From NCBI GenBank assembly GCA_035578175.1, contig JAQMRL010000010.1, positions 31,798,784 to 31,862,783 on the forward strand: a DNA stretch of 64,000 bases, given 5' to 3'. The stretch comes from Catonia carolina (Eukaryota > Arthropoda > Insecta > Hemiptera > Achilidae). Position 1 is the first letter of the stretch. The number at the start of each line of letters is the position of its first letter. Below, piece after piece: positions 11,275-20,694 of the stretch. Below the pieces are notes generated by a model that was not told the origin of the DNA, ran no database searches, and worked only from the letters and a program-made list of their open reading frames with translations. The position numbers and the translations under genes were made by a program.

Positions 11275-12121
11275 TGTTGTTGTTTAGTTCATAAGCCGAA
11301 AGGCTGGTTTGAAACTCTAGAGCAGTGGTTTTCGCGGCACATTAGTGTGCCGCGAAACTTCTGAGACTTTGTGATATTTATGATAAAAAAATTTAAATAA
11401 TTTCACTCAATATTTATTTAAAAAAAAATAAGAGAATAATATTTAATGGCTTACATCTTATTAAAACAAAAGATTAGTTACAGTTATTAATGACAAACTT
11501 ACGATTGTCGCTTCATGCATAAAAGTTCAATTTAAGATAACGCTTTCCTGTTCAACTAAGAGAAATCTCTCGCACTTCTTATTTTTTTATGTTTGTTTGT
11601 GTGGAAAAGCCCAGCTTGTACTTGTAGGTTGTAGAAAAATAAATAAGGGTATTAATTGCTTTCATTGCGATTACTGGGTACTGTTTCAGTCTAACTCGTA
11701 CGTTATTAGTGTGCCGGGGGAACTCTCTACATGGGATAGTGTGCCGTGGCCAAAAAAGGTTGAGAAATAGTGCACTAGAGACTTTACTAAGTAAAACGAG
11801 GAGTGAGATGGTTTACCAATTACTTCCTCACTGAGTGGAAAAATATACTTATCTGCATATCAAACCCTTTGAAAAGCATCTACTTTCCACCTTGCAACTG
11901 ACACCTTTATTTCATTCACCGCAGGGTCTGGCTGAATAATGAAATACATTACTTTCAGAGGAGATAACTGTGACGTAACTTTTTTTATATAGGTGTCATT
12001 TACACCTCTTCCGTTTCTGGTCTTAAATGACTGATCCCGTGAGAAGAAACCGAACTATTTATTGTAGCCCTGGAACTAGAAGAACGAGTGCAAATAATTT
12101 TACAATCTTTCTGTTATGGGC
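11275..12121 (-). repeat. R1 retroposon interrupted by a hAT MITE
   Basis: Reverse R1. The tail part TTGTTGTTTAGTTCATAAGC runs to 11322 and the body resumes at 11781 with ACTTTACTAAGTAAAACGAG, continuing to CTGTTATGGGC. The interruption is the hAT-type element below. No clear target duplication around R1 itself. Confidence 0.8.
11323..11772. mobile_element. hAT-type MITE inside R1
   Basis: A 450-bp non-coding element. The right end, read inward, is CACTATTTCTCAACCTTTTT followed by TGGCCACGGCACAC; the left end is CAGTGGTTTTCGCGGCACA. This is the CAGTGGTTCTCAACC-type end of hAT elements, with a small deletion in the left arm. An 8-bp duplication with one mismatch flanks it (CTCTAGAG 11315-11322; CACTAGAG 11773-11780), as hAT transposition gives. 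No transposase. Confidence 0.75.
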
Positions 12122-12556
12122 AAGGATTATATTAATTTTATAAGGTATAACGTTATGGTGTTAATTATTCTATTCTTTGGTACAAGGTAGCCTTTTTAAA
12201 CAAAATAGAGAGTAAACAATTGATGTGCATCTTTCTATTGCAGTAGTATGGTCAATTCTCTATTAACTCTTTGTGGATGGAACTAGTTTCATACCACCGA
12301 CGCATTTATTTATATGATGGAGTAAAAATTGTCTTTTAGAAAAATAAAATGTATTTTTCTTTGACTTATAATGGAACACCAACTTCGTGGCCGTCAGTTG
12401 ACACTGGCGGACGTGCTGTCAACTCAGCTGCTGCAGGTGCGAATTTCCGTGAATATTTATAAATTTTTGCATAATTTTGATGATTATTAAGATAAATTTT
12501 AGTCAGACGCTCTTGTTATTTAAATTATAAATGTGCAGACAATATACAACACTGAA
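12122..12556. other. No gene seen
   Basis: Unassigned; 12360-12450 is relatively GC-rich but without a supported feature. Confidence 0.5.
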
Positions 12557-12833
12557 TATTCTTCAAAGACACTAGTCAAAAGCACTTAGAACAATAACAA
12601 ACGCACATTTTTACGTAACCAATCATACTTTGTACGAAAACCTGAAAATACCTACGGTTCGAGACATTGTTAACGCAATATACAACTCAGTACACACAAA
12701 GACAGTTGACCACATAAATCCAAATGTCCAGTCTCTTTCAACTAACGATCTCCCTGTTAACAGACGACTGAAACTAAACGAAAGTGGAACAGGCATCTTC
12801 TCCGACCACCATAAAAAAATCATTTCAATTTAA
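12557..12833 (+). pseudogene. Jockey-type ORF2 C-terminal fragment
   Basis: Translation in one frame (with one internal stop) gives SKALRTITNAHFYVTNHTLY, then LKIPTVRDIVNAIYNSVHTK and DHINPNVQSLS...LPVNRRLKL. It lines up block by block with the C-terminus of the intact ORF2 in this window (FYVNNKILHDDLNIPFISEV ... LPGNPQRRLKRQWARDLL) but is clearly a different, older lineage. Only the last 80 or so residues of the protein are represented, as expected of a strongly 5'-truncated LINE. The upstream frame is broken at 12580 and before. Confidence 0.7.
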
Positions 12834-14071
12834 CTTAACATACCTGTTTCATTTCATAAAAAAATCATTCTTCATAGTTTATAAATCATTATTCAAATTA
12901 TTGGTACCACATTCATTGTAAATTTTCACGCCGAAATCGGTCACTGGATCGATTCACATTCCCGCCATTCCTCTAATTCATTCCATCTCATTTACTAGTT
13001 AAGCTTTTAAAAACTTGTACAGTTGTAAATAAAAATAAAGTGGAAGCCAAAAAAATATGCGAGTATATCCGTAAAATTACCTTGGGGAAAGAGTTTTTGC
13101 GGATATATCCGTAAAAGTCCACGAAGGGTTAAAAAAAGTTTCTGTTAGTCAGTATGTTATTCGGTTATTATCGTACTTACGTTACTGAATGAATATTTTT
13201 AAAATGTCGTAAATTATTCCAAAATGATTCAGTTAAGTTAGTGTACACTAGTAAAAAATCTACTATGAATCATATTTTGAAAAATATATTTTAATTGATT
13301 GATGTTTTCTTGTATAGATTTCGCTTTTGTGCGTTTACTCAAGACTGGAACTTTTACTTTCTTTTAAAGTCGCGTACTTTAGTGTTCCCCAATTTTTCAG
13401 AAATTTGTTTAATATAAAATACTTTTGTTCGGTTTTTTTATAATACTTAAAAGTTTTATATTTTGTGGGAAATTGCATGTCAGAGATAGTATTCAGTGCT
13501 TTAACTATTGTATTTCTTTCAAAGAGACAGTCATTTTTTACAGTGAATAGAATTTTTATAATTGCATTACCGTATTATTTAAAATGAAATTTCTGTTGCT
13601 TGTCATTTGCAGCCATTCTATGAACACATTTAAAATGAGATAATTTTTTCTGGATTTTAATTTAATAATAATTTTCTGGTTTATTTAATTTCTCTTTTAT
13701 TAAAAAATAAAGTATTTCATATTTAATTCGTGTTTAATTTTTCTTTACTATTCAAAAACTGCTGGTTTTTTTTATTATATAACCATTTTTTTCTCCAATA
13801 AGGTTTTTACCTGTGCTTACAATTGAAATTAGGTTTTATTTTTTTCTCCAGGTAACTATTAAAGCAATCTTTAAAACAATTCTAATAAAATTTTGTATTT
13901 AATCTGTAATATTTTTATCTGTGAATGAATGGAACACAAAAAAAAGTTGTTTGTATGTCTGATATAAGTTACAAAAATTGGCTGATTCATACAACTTTGA
14001 TACATCTGTGGCCAAAAGTGAGTCTATGAATTTTCTTGGTGACTATCCTCGACATTGTAAGTTGATACTGA
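12834..14071. other. No gene seen
   Basis: AT-rich, long T runs, no supported feature. Confidence 0.5.
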
Positions 14072-14300
14072 ATGATTAAGGTACAAAAAAGGTTGGAAAA
14101 TTCAAGTTCTATGGACAATGGTGGAATGGATGTAAACCACAAGCTGGTGATGTTTAATCGTATTTGTGGAACAAGATCTAAGATTTCAAAGAAAGATTTA
14201 GCAGAAACGCTGATAAAAATTTTATCCATCAAGGTATTAAATCCTTCTAAAAGTCTTTATTGCAGCAAAACGTTAGTTTTTACATCCATAGATATTAGTC
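14072..14300 (+). other. Unidentified open stretch
   Basis: An open frame runs from 14072 into the LINE fragment downstream and reads ENSSSMDNGGMDVNHKLVMF then NRICGTRSKISKKDLAETL. I do not recognise it. It is less AT-rich than its surroundings and could be a piece of an older transposon or processed transcript that the LINE 3' end landed beside. Confidence 0.3.
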
Positions 14301-14664
14301 TAGTATCATCTAAGCAGAAGGATCGCCTAAAAGCGGTGGAGATGGATTTCTGGAGGCGGAGCTGTGGTTTGTCGCGCATCGATCAAATTACAAAATCAGG
14401 AGAAGAATTGGCATTCAAGTAAATATCATGGATACCATATCCCGGAAACAATAAAATGGTTTGGCCATTTGCAGAGTATGGAAGATGGTATGGCCAAAGA
14501 GGGTGTGGAAGTGAACACCAGCCGGTAGAAGAAATAGGGGTAGGCCGGAGAAAACGTGGTTGGATGGTGTGCAGGAGGCAATGTCTTTGTGGTGGCTTTC
14601 CGATGGTGACTGGCAAGACAAAGAGAGGTGGTGCTTAGGAAGCGACATACAGCTGGGGCTGTAA
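14301..14664 (+). pseudogene. LINE reverse-transcriptase 3' fragment
   Basis: Same LINE family as 1561-2262 but more strongly truncated. Visible blocks: KDRLKAVEMDFWRRSCGLSR, then in another frame KMVWPFAEYGRWYGQ and GRRKRGWM, with the WRS/GLSRID core intact. Frame changes and a stop after AFK (14422) disable it. The DNA match to the 1920-2270 copy (GATCGCCTAAAAGC, GATGGATTTCTGGAGGC, CTGTAAATCCT) is obvious by eye. Confidence 0.75.
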
Positions 14665-14689
14665 ATCCTTATATGATTATATATTAAGG

Positions 14690-16182
14690 GTATATATACG
14701 AGTATACGTGGTCTTTATTGATGTCACGATGAATAATTCGTTCGTAGTACAGACTTTAAGAAACTAAAAGTAAAAAATTGTTGTGGAATGCTTATATCCT
14801 GTTTAAATTTTATTTTTCGGCATATCAGTGATCAAAGCTCCATACATCCACAACAGTACTTGTAACAATTTAATTGTTGTTTAATCCTCAGAAAGTGTGA
14901 TATTACCTACGGTGGAGTAGAAAAAACAAAGTCTTTAACCTATCTATGAATTAGATTCTGATGTATTTTTCACAAATAATAAATAGCTGTTAAACTAAAA
15001 AACATGGGGTAAACAAATCTCAAATTTAAAAAAAATGGAGAATTTTCAGATATCTTTAACTTTTGCAGTGAAATTGACCGTAACCCTGTAAATTTTTGTA
15101 AAAAATTAACAATCTTTTGAAGGAGAGTAAAGACTTTCTCAAATTCGTCCAGGAACACCAGTTTATCATCTGAATGAACCAACCTGATGTAGTGAATGGA
15201 AGAAGTTTAATCAAAATCATTAAATCGTTTTTGATGAACTTGAATTTTTATGTTTTCTGCATTGGAGTGAATGAATCTTGCTTTCGGGGCTAACTCCATA
15301 AACCTTTCTGGGGTTGTTGAAGGATACCTTGTTTTTCAAATCTTAGCCCATTAGGATCTGTGTTGTTTCTCCACATCAAAATACCAGTAGATAGAAGGGC
15401 ATCCTTCTAAAAATCATTTTTGGGTTTAGGGTGTCATGAAACGTGAAAAAATTGAAATCCGGGTCGATCTCTATCTATAGATAAAGTGTAAAACTGTAAA
15501 CACACCACAGTAAATTATTAGAGTTTGGTGTACATCATTCAGAATTTTTAAACTTCGAAATCTTTTTAAATAATTTATTTTTGGTAAGGAATGATAGATA
15601 GCCCTTTTTTAAATAATTTAGAAGTTATTATATGGTTGTATTTCTTCAAACAAATTTGCATCTGACTGCATTGAAATTGTTTTTTCTTATGACGTTGATT
15701 TTCTTTATAAACAGAATGAAGCACCAAGATGTTAGCTTGAGTTGTAGTTTGACGGGATAACCTTCGTTCAGTATTGAGTAATAAAAATGAACTCTGACGT
15801 TGGTAGTAGTGTCCCCAGATTGGATTTTTACTACTCCAGCTATGACTCTGTTTATGACATTCCATGGTATTTATTGCAAGTTATATCTACTGCATCGGAG
15901 TTTTTTCTAAAAATTTCATCCCAGTGGTTGTAGCTAAAATGAGTGCTGTTTTTAAAAGAATCTTACTCAGATTTTTAATGAAATTATGTTGTTCAATTTT
16001 AAATTCATCTCATTTTTACATAAATTTATAGAAACTAATATAAGATAATGAAAAGTTTATGAAATAGATGGTTCACTAGTTCTGAGAAGTGTTAACAAAC
16101 TGTATGAAATTTAATATTGAAGCTGTTCATAAATGTTTTTTTTAATCTAATTCTAGCTGTTTATATTAGAGAAAAAATACTA
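14690..16182. other. No gene seen
   Basis: AT-rich flank of the Jockey insertion. The 96-residue frame at 15575-15865 has no recognisable domain. Confidence 0.5.
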
Positions 16183-16188
16183 CCAGTA

Positions 16189-16194
<6 letters not shown>
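16183..16194. repeat. Target-site duplication, Jockey 3' side
   Basis: CCAGTAATATTT, identical to 20683-20694. The last bases merge into the poly(T) run. Confidence 0.9.
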
Positions 16195-16233
<39 letters not shown>

Positions 16234-16242
16234 TTTAATAAC

Positions 16243-16248
16243 TTTATT
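16243..16248 (-). terminator. Polyadenylation signal of the Jockey element
   Basis: AATAAA on the minus strand, 12 bases before the poly(A) tail begins. The spacing is right for 3'-end cleavage. Confidence 0.7.
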
Positions 16249-16444
16249 TGCAACTATATACTACGATACAACGAGCAAATTAGATGACAGTAAACAAAGG
16301 ATGACAAGGAAAAAAAAATAAAAAAAAAATAAATAAAAATAAATAAATGAAAAAGAACAGTGATACCCATTGGTATATGTTCTATGAAATAAAGTTCATG
16401 ATACATGAATGATAAATAACAAAAGAAAAAGAAAATAAATCACT

Positions 16445-19141
16445 TTATAGAAGATCTCTGGCCCATTGACGTTTCAACCTGCGCTGCGGATTTCCTGGTA
16501 GTGATGCATCCGATAGTTTGGTGATTAATTCGTTGGGGTGATCATGCAATTTTCTGTGAAAAACACTGTAGCTGGACTTAACTACTTCACTTATGAACGG
16601 AATATTAAGGTCGTCATGTAGAATTTTGTTGTTGACATAAAAAGGTGCGCAGGTGATTAAACGTAGGCATTTTGACTGAAAGGCTTGTAATTTTAGTAGA
16701 TTGCTCGGTTTAGCGGTGCCATAAATTTGTAGTCCATAGGTCCATATTGGTTTGAGATAAACTTTGTATAGTAATAGTTTAGATTTTAGAGTCAGTGAAG
16801 AGCGGCGTCCAAGAAGTCGAAATAGTTCTTTCAATTTGGAGTTCAAAGTCAGTCTTTTGGTTTTTATATGAGTCGCCCAGGTGAGTCTCTTGTCAAAGTG
16901 AAGTCCAAGGTATTTAACTTTTTGTCGTTGTGGTATCGGTTTATTGTCGAGGAATAGTTGAGGACATTCGCCTTTCCGGAGAGAAAAGGTGACATGCACT
17001 GATTTTGAAGCATTGAATTGGATCCTCCAGATTTTTAACCAATAATTTAAAAAGTTAATGTGACTTTGTAAATTATTACTTGCTGCTTCTGGCTTTACAT
17101 CAGAAGAAAGGATGACTGTATCGTCAGCATAAGTCGCTAAGGTGGTGTTAGCAGATGCAGGTAGATCTGATGTATAGATGCTGTAAAGCAGTGGCGACAA
17201 GATTGATCCTTGTGGAACACCAGCGACGATTTGTTTGTAGTCAGACAGAGCCGTGTTATGTTTTACTTGAAAAAATCTGTCCGTTAAAAAGGAGCTGATG
17301 ATTAAGAAATAGGCATCTGGCAAGAATTTTCTTAATTTATATCGCAGACCTTGATGCCAAACTTTATCAAACGCTGCGCAAACATCAAAGAAGACGGCAC
17401 TTACATATTGTTTTTGTTCAAAGCCAGAGGCAATTTGATCAACGATTCTGTGTAGTTGATGAATTGTGCTGTGCCGTCGACGGAACCCAAATTGATGATT
17501 AGGGATTATACCTTGGTCTTCTACAAATATAAGCAGTCTTGGGAGTAAAAGTTTTTCGAATAATTTTGAAACTGTTGAAAGTAAACTGATGGGCCTGTAA
17601 GAAGATGGTTCGTGGATTGGTTTATTTTCTTTATGAAACATGATAACTTGTGAAAATTTCCACTGTATAGGAAAGTGGGTGGTCCGCAAAATAGCATTAA
17701 AAATTTGCGTAATTAGAGTTATTCCTGCTTGTGGCAGTTCACGTAGTACTTCAGCCGTTATCAAATCATATCCAGGAGATTTTTTTAGTGGCAATTGAGT
17801 AATTGCAGTCTTTATTTCTTGGTCAGTAAAATTGAGTGGAGGTAGACACAACTGTAAAGGTGAAGATACTTTATCTTCTATTAATTTTGTAAAAGCTGGT
17901 AAAGTATCACCATGTGGTTGGAACGTCTTTTCCAAGTGTTCAGCAAATAGGATGGCTTTTTCATTGTCAGATTTTGCCCATGTGTTGTCCAGTTTCCGAA
18001 GAGGAGGGCAGTGAGGAGTATAGCGTAGGAGATTACCGGTTTCCTTCCATAGACTTCCATCTTTCGTATTCAGGTTCCTAACACGATTTTCTAGATTTTC
18101 ATTTTTCACTGTACGTATGATAGATTTCAAGGTATTCGTAAGTTGATTGAGTCGTGTTTTATCAGTAGGTAGTCTTGAGTTTTGCCATTGTCTTCTAGCT
18201 TGCCTCTTCTCAGCAATTAATTTTCTTATGTAATGTGGATAGCAATGTTTTCTCTCCACCTTTTGTTGAAGGGGAGTCGAGGAGTTCCATGCTGCAACTT
18301 GTATCATCGTCGTGAAGTGCTCAACCGCAGATTCTACGTCAACTGAATTTTTTAACGGGAGATGTAAGTTGAGTGAAGGTTGAAGTGATTCTCGAAACAT
18401 ATCCCAGTTCATAACTCCAGCTGTTAAAGAAGGTTTAATGGGAATTTCCGTAGGTTGGTCAGAAAGAACAAGTAAAACCGGCGAGTGATCGGACGACAAA
18501 TCATCTAAGGGCGAAATTGAAGAGTGGAGATGAGAAACGCCTTTTGAAATAAAGAAGTCGAGAAGGTCAGGTAATTTACTATTTGCTGAAGGCCAGTATG
18601 TAGGTGTTCCAGTGGAATGAATATCAAGGTGGTTCTCTAGGATAGCCTTTAGTAGTGCTCGGCCTCGTGGATTGATAATCCTTGATCCCCACTGTACATG
18701 CTTTGAGTTGTAATCTCCACCAGACAAGAAACGTTGACCAAGGGAAGAGAAGAATTCAGTGAAGTTTTCACATTTCAAAGAGAATCGTGGAGGGCAATAC
18801 ACTGCCGCTAGGTTTATGTCAAATTTTTTTAACTTTAAAGTGACAGCTACAGCCTGAAACGATTCCGTAGGATGTTGAAGAGGATATTCGTTGTGTTGAA
18901 TAGAAGACCGAATTAAAACAGCAGCACCTCCATATCCTCTATCATCTGGTCTATCTGCCCTGTAAATTTTGTAACCTTTAATATAAAATTTAGATCTTGA
19001 AGTGAGATGCGTTTCCGAAACAAGCAATACGTCTATTCTATTGCTATGTAAAATGATTTCAAGCTCATTAAAATGATTTAATATGCCGTTAGCGTTCCAC
19101 AATAGGATAGTTAGAGAACCAGATGTATAATTATTTGCCAT
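16445..19141 (-). CDS. Jockey ORF2: endonuclease and reverse transcriptase
   Basis: An 898-residue polyprotein, typical Jockey length. Residues 10-225 form an APE-type endonuclease: WNANGI (15-20), SETH (E43), VYCPPR (Y115), GGDYN (D143, N145) and SSDHS (D218, H219). The reverse transcriptase follows: KKSPGYD (453-459), SYRPISLLS (514-522), FFDVCAAFD (D586), GVPQGSILSP (641-650), YADD (671-674) and KYLGLHFD (743-750). The thumb-side block KPIWTYGLQIYG (797-808) and a conserved tail ending RQWARDLL complete it. It nicks target DNA and copies its own RNA onto the 3' end. The start ATG overlaps the end of ORF1 by 11 bases, so translation probably depends on ribosomes that have just finished ORF1. 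No defect seen. Confidence 0.95.
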   Translation of the reverse strand: MANNYTSGSLTILLWNANGILNHFNELEIILHSNRIDVLLVSETHLTSRSKFYIKGYKIYRADRPDDRGYGGAAVLIRSSIQHNEYPLQHPTESFQAVAVTLKLKKFDINLAAVYCPPRFSLKCENFTEFFSSLGQRFLSGGDYNSKHVQWGSRIINPRGRALLKAILENHLDIHSTGTPTYWPSANSKLPDLLDFFISKGVSHLHSSISPLDDLSSDHSPVLLVLSDQPTEIPIKPSLTAGVMNWDMFRESLQPSLNLHLPLKNSVDVESAVEHFTTMIQVAAWNSSTPLQQKVERKHCYPHYIRKLIAEKRQARRQWQNSRLPTDKTRLNQLTNTLKSIIRTVKNENLENRVRNLNTKDGSLWKETGNLLRYTPHCPPLRKLDNTWAKSDNEKAILFAEHLEKTFQPHGDTLPAFTKLIEDKVSSPLQLCLPPLNFTDQEIKTAITQLPLKKSPGYDLITAEVLRELPQAGITLITQIFNAILRTTHFPIQWKFSQVIMFHKENKPIHEPSSYRPISLLSTVSKLFEKLLLPRLLIFVEDQGIIPNHQFGFRRRHSTIHQLHRIVDQIASGFEQKQYVSAVFFDVCAAFDKVWHQGLRYKLRKFLPDAYFLIISSFLTDRFFQVKHNTALSDYKQIVAGVPQGSILSPLLYSIYTSDLPASANTTLATYADDTVILSSDVKPEAASNNLQSHINFLNYWLKIWRIQFNASKSVHVTFSLRKGECPQLFLDNKPIPQRQKVKYLGLHFDKRLTWATHIKTKRLTLNSKLKELFRLLGRRSSLTLKSKLLLYKVYLKPIWTYGLQIYGTAKPSNLLKLQAFQSKCLRLITCAPFYVNNKILHDDLNIPFISEVVKSSYSVFHRKLHDHPNELITKLSDASLPGNPQRRLKRQWARDLL

Positions 19142-20450
19142 TTTGTTGTAGAAGGGCTTGAATTAGTTGTGACATCAATGTTATCATTGGAGTAAAAAGG
19201 GACTTCATTTCTGCAATAAAAGACGTAATTTGTTCGGAGACGTTAAGAGAGGGTGACGTAGAGTCGTCGGCCACTGCTCGACTGTACGAAACAGAAGGGC
19301 GTCGGTGTGGATTGAAGTTAGTGGTGGATATTTCTTCTGTTTTTGAAGGGGATGTCGAATCAATAGATGTATTGGTGTTGCAGAATTGTCGGCTGCTGTT
19401 CCGACTTGGTAGATGCGGGAAAGCTGTTATAGATGCAGTTGATGGAGGTTGAGGTGGACAAGAAATTTTTGATTTTGTTGCGAGAGCAGGGGAGCGTCGG
19501 TTTTGTAGATCTTTGTGAACGGTGCAACCGCGATAGTTCGCCGGATGTTTACCATTGCATAGAGCACATACGGCTTCAGTGGTTCTTGGTTTAGTGCATG
19601 TTTGAGAATCATGCTGGCCCGCACAGCGAACACATCTATGTGGTAAATTACAATATGATTTTGTATGCCCATATCTTTGGCAACGAGTGCATTGTATAAT
19701 TTGCCTTTTGTGGCGAGGTTCTTCAACTTGTATTTTAGAATTAAGTAGGAATTTAAGGTCAAAGATAGAATTAGTTGTTGCATTTTGTTCCAAATCGATG
19801 AAATACAACGGTAATTTAATTTTTTCTTTGGAGACAATGTTAGTTACATTTCTAACTGGAAAACCTTTATTTTTCAGTTCAGCAGATATTAGGTCTTCAC
19901 CAACTGATGGGTGAAGTCCTCGAATAACGACCCGAAATGCTTTGTCATCAGCAAGCTGATAGGTGTAAAACTCAGCACCGTTGTCTCGTAGAGTTTTTAC
20001 AATAGTACGGTATGCTAATGGTGTGGTCGGGTAAATTGTTAAGCCATTTATGGTAGAGACACATTTAAAGGCATCAGGTCCAGTTACATTTTCAAGCATT
20101 TTATAAAAAGGTATAAATTTAACATCAGATTTTAGGTAGATAGGAGGTGGACGAGTTAGTTTCGCTTCATTTGAAGATGATTCGTTTGACGCTGATTCGC
20201 TATTTACAGACAATAGCACGTCGAACTTGTTGGCGGAAGTATATGAAGCTGTTTCTTTTCGTGGGTCTCTAGGAGATCTTTTACTACTGGTCGATGTAGA
20301 TTCTAAAGAACTTTCGTCATTTTGCCGTTTTCTGTTATTAATGACGTCTTTCCAGCCCGCATGTAAATTAGCATAAGAATCGGACATGATTGCCTCATTA
20401 GATGTAACTGATCTAATTGAGTCGTTCACTAACGAACCGGCAATCGCCAT
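19131..20450 (-). CDS. Jockey ORF1: Gag-like RNA-binding protein
   Basis: A 439-residue protein. The N-terminal 100 residues are Ser/Asn-rich and charged, with a basic patch KRSPRDPRKE (57-66). A PRE_C2HC-type region spans about 105-250 (YQLADDKAFRVVIRGLHPSV at 164-183). Three zinc knuckles follow: CTRCQRYGHTKSYC (254-267), CVRCAGQHDSQTC (273-285) and CALCNGKHPANYRGC (295-309). A Ser/Thr-rich linker and a short hydrophobic C-terminal segment (about 420-435) end it. In Jockey elements this protein coats the element RNA and helps deliver it. The first ATG was used; Met22 is an alternative. The stop codon lies inside the ORF2 start region. Confidence 0.93.
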   Translation of the reverse strand: MAIAGSLVNDSIRSVTSNEAIMSDSYANLHAGWKDVINNRKRQNDESSLESTSTSSKRSPRDPRKETASYTSANKFDVLLSVNSESASNESSSNEAKLTRPPPIYLKSDVKFIPFYKMLENVTGPDAFKCVSTINGLTIYPTTPLAYRTIVKTLRDNGAEFYTYQLADDKAFRVVIRGLHPSVGEDLISAELKNKGFPVRNVTNIVSKEKIKLPLYFIDLEQNATTNSIFDLKFLLNSKIQVEEPRHKRQIIQCTRCQRYGHTKSYCNLPHRCVRCAGQHDSQTCTKPRTTEAVCALCNGKHPANYRGCTVHKDLQNRRSPALATKSKISCPPQPPSTASITAFPHLPSRNSSRQFCNTNTSIDSTSPSKTEEISTTNFNPHRRPSVSYSRAVADDSTSPSLNVSEQITSFIAEMKSLFTPMITLMSQLIQALLQQNGK

Positions 20451-20682
20451 GTCAGACGGTTTGTTTACAATAACCTAACAATGAATATAACTTATTTTAA
20501 AATTAAAATAAAACAAAATTATAAAATGGAAGTTAATTTGCGAAACAGAATAAGATATAAATACCTTTAATTTCACTTTTACACACAGTTTATGTTAATA
20601 AAACACTGTTTACACATATATCAGCAAGCACAACACAATATTCAAAGATCAACCTAACGGCACGATCCCGTCGCCATTTTTT
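20451..20682 (-). promoter_or_regulatory. Jockey 5' UTR with presumptive internal promoter
   Basis: The element begins at an A run (20682-20677). Jockey elements carry a TATA-less promoter inside the transcribed region, with a downstream promoter element at about +28 to +32 (family knowledge). Counting from 20681, GGTTG falls at +28 to +32 and fits the DPE consensus RGWYV; the exact +1 is uncertain by a base or more because of the A run. Promoter activity is inferred. Confidence 0.45.
20654..20677 (-). CDS. Seven-codon upstream ORF in the Jockey 5' UTR
   Basis: ATG within six bases of the element's 5' end opens a frame MATGSCR then TAG. With so short a leader most ribosomes would miss it, so it may be incidental. 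It overlaps the DPE-like sequence. Confidence 0.3.
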   Translation of the reverse strand: MATGSCR

Positions 20683-20694
20683 CCAGTAATATTT
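20683..20694. repeat. Target-site duplication, Jockey 5' side
   Basis: CCAGTAATATTT, identical to 16183-16194; marks the 5' junction of the element. Confidence 0.92.

Larger units (their letters stand above)
16193..20682 (-). mobile_element. Full-length Jockey-clade non-LTR retrotransposon
   Basis: A 4.5-kb element with every expected part in order on the minus strand: 5' UTR of 232 bp, ORF1 (439 aa), ORF2 (898 aa) overlapping by 11 bases, 3' UTR, AATAAA signal and a 39-base poly(A) tail (poly-T on the plus strand, 16192-16230). A 12-bp perfect duplication flanks it. Both ORFs lack stops or frameshifts and all visible catalytic residues are present. Intact ORFs, long tail and identical duplications suggest a recent insertion, possibly from a still active lineage. 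Confidence 0.93.

Noticed and set aside
19427..19837. 136-residue frame on the minus strand
   Set aside because: Alternate frame of Jockey ORF1, whose zinc knuckles are in the longer frame.
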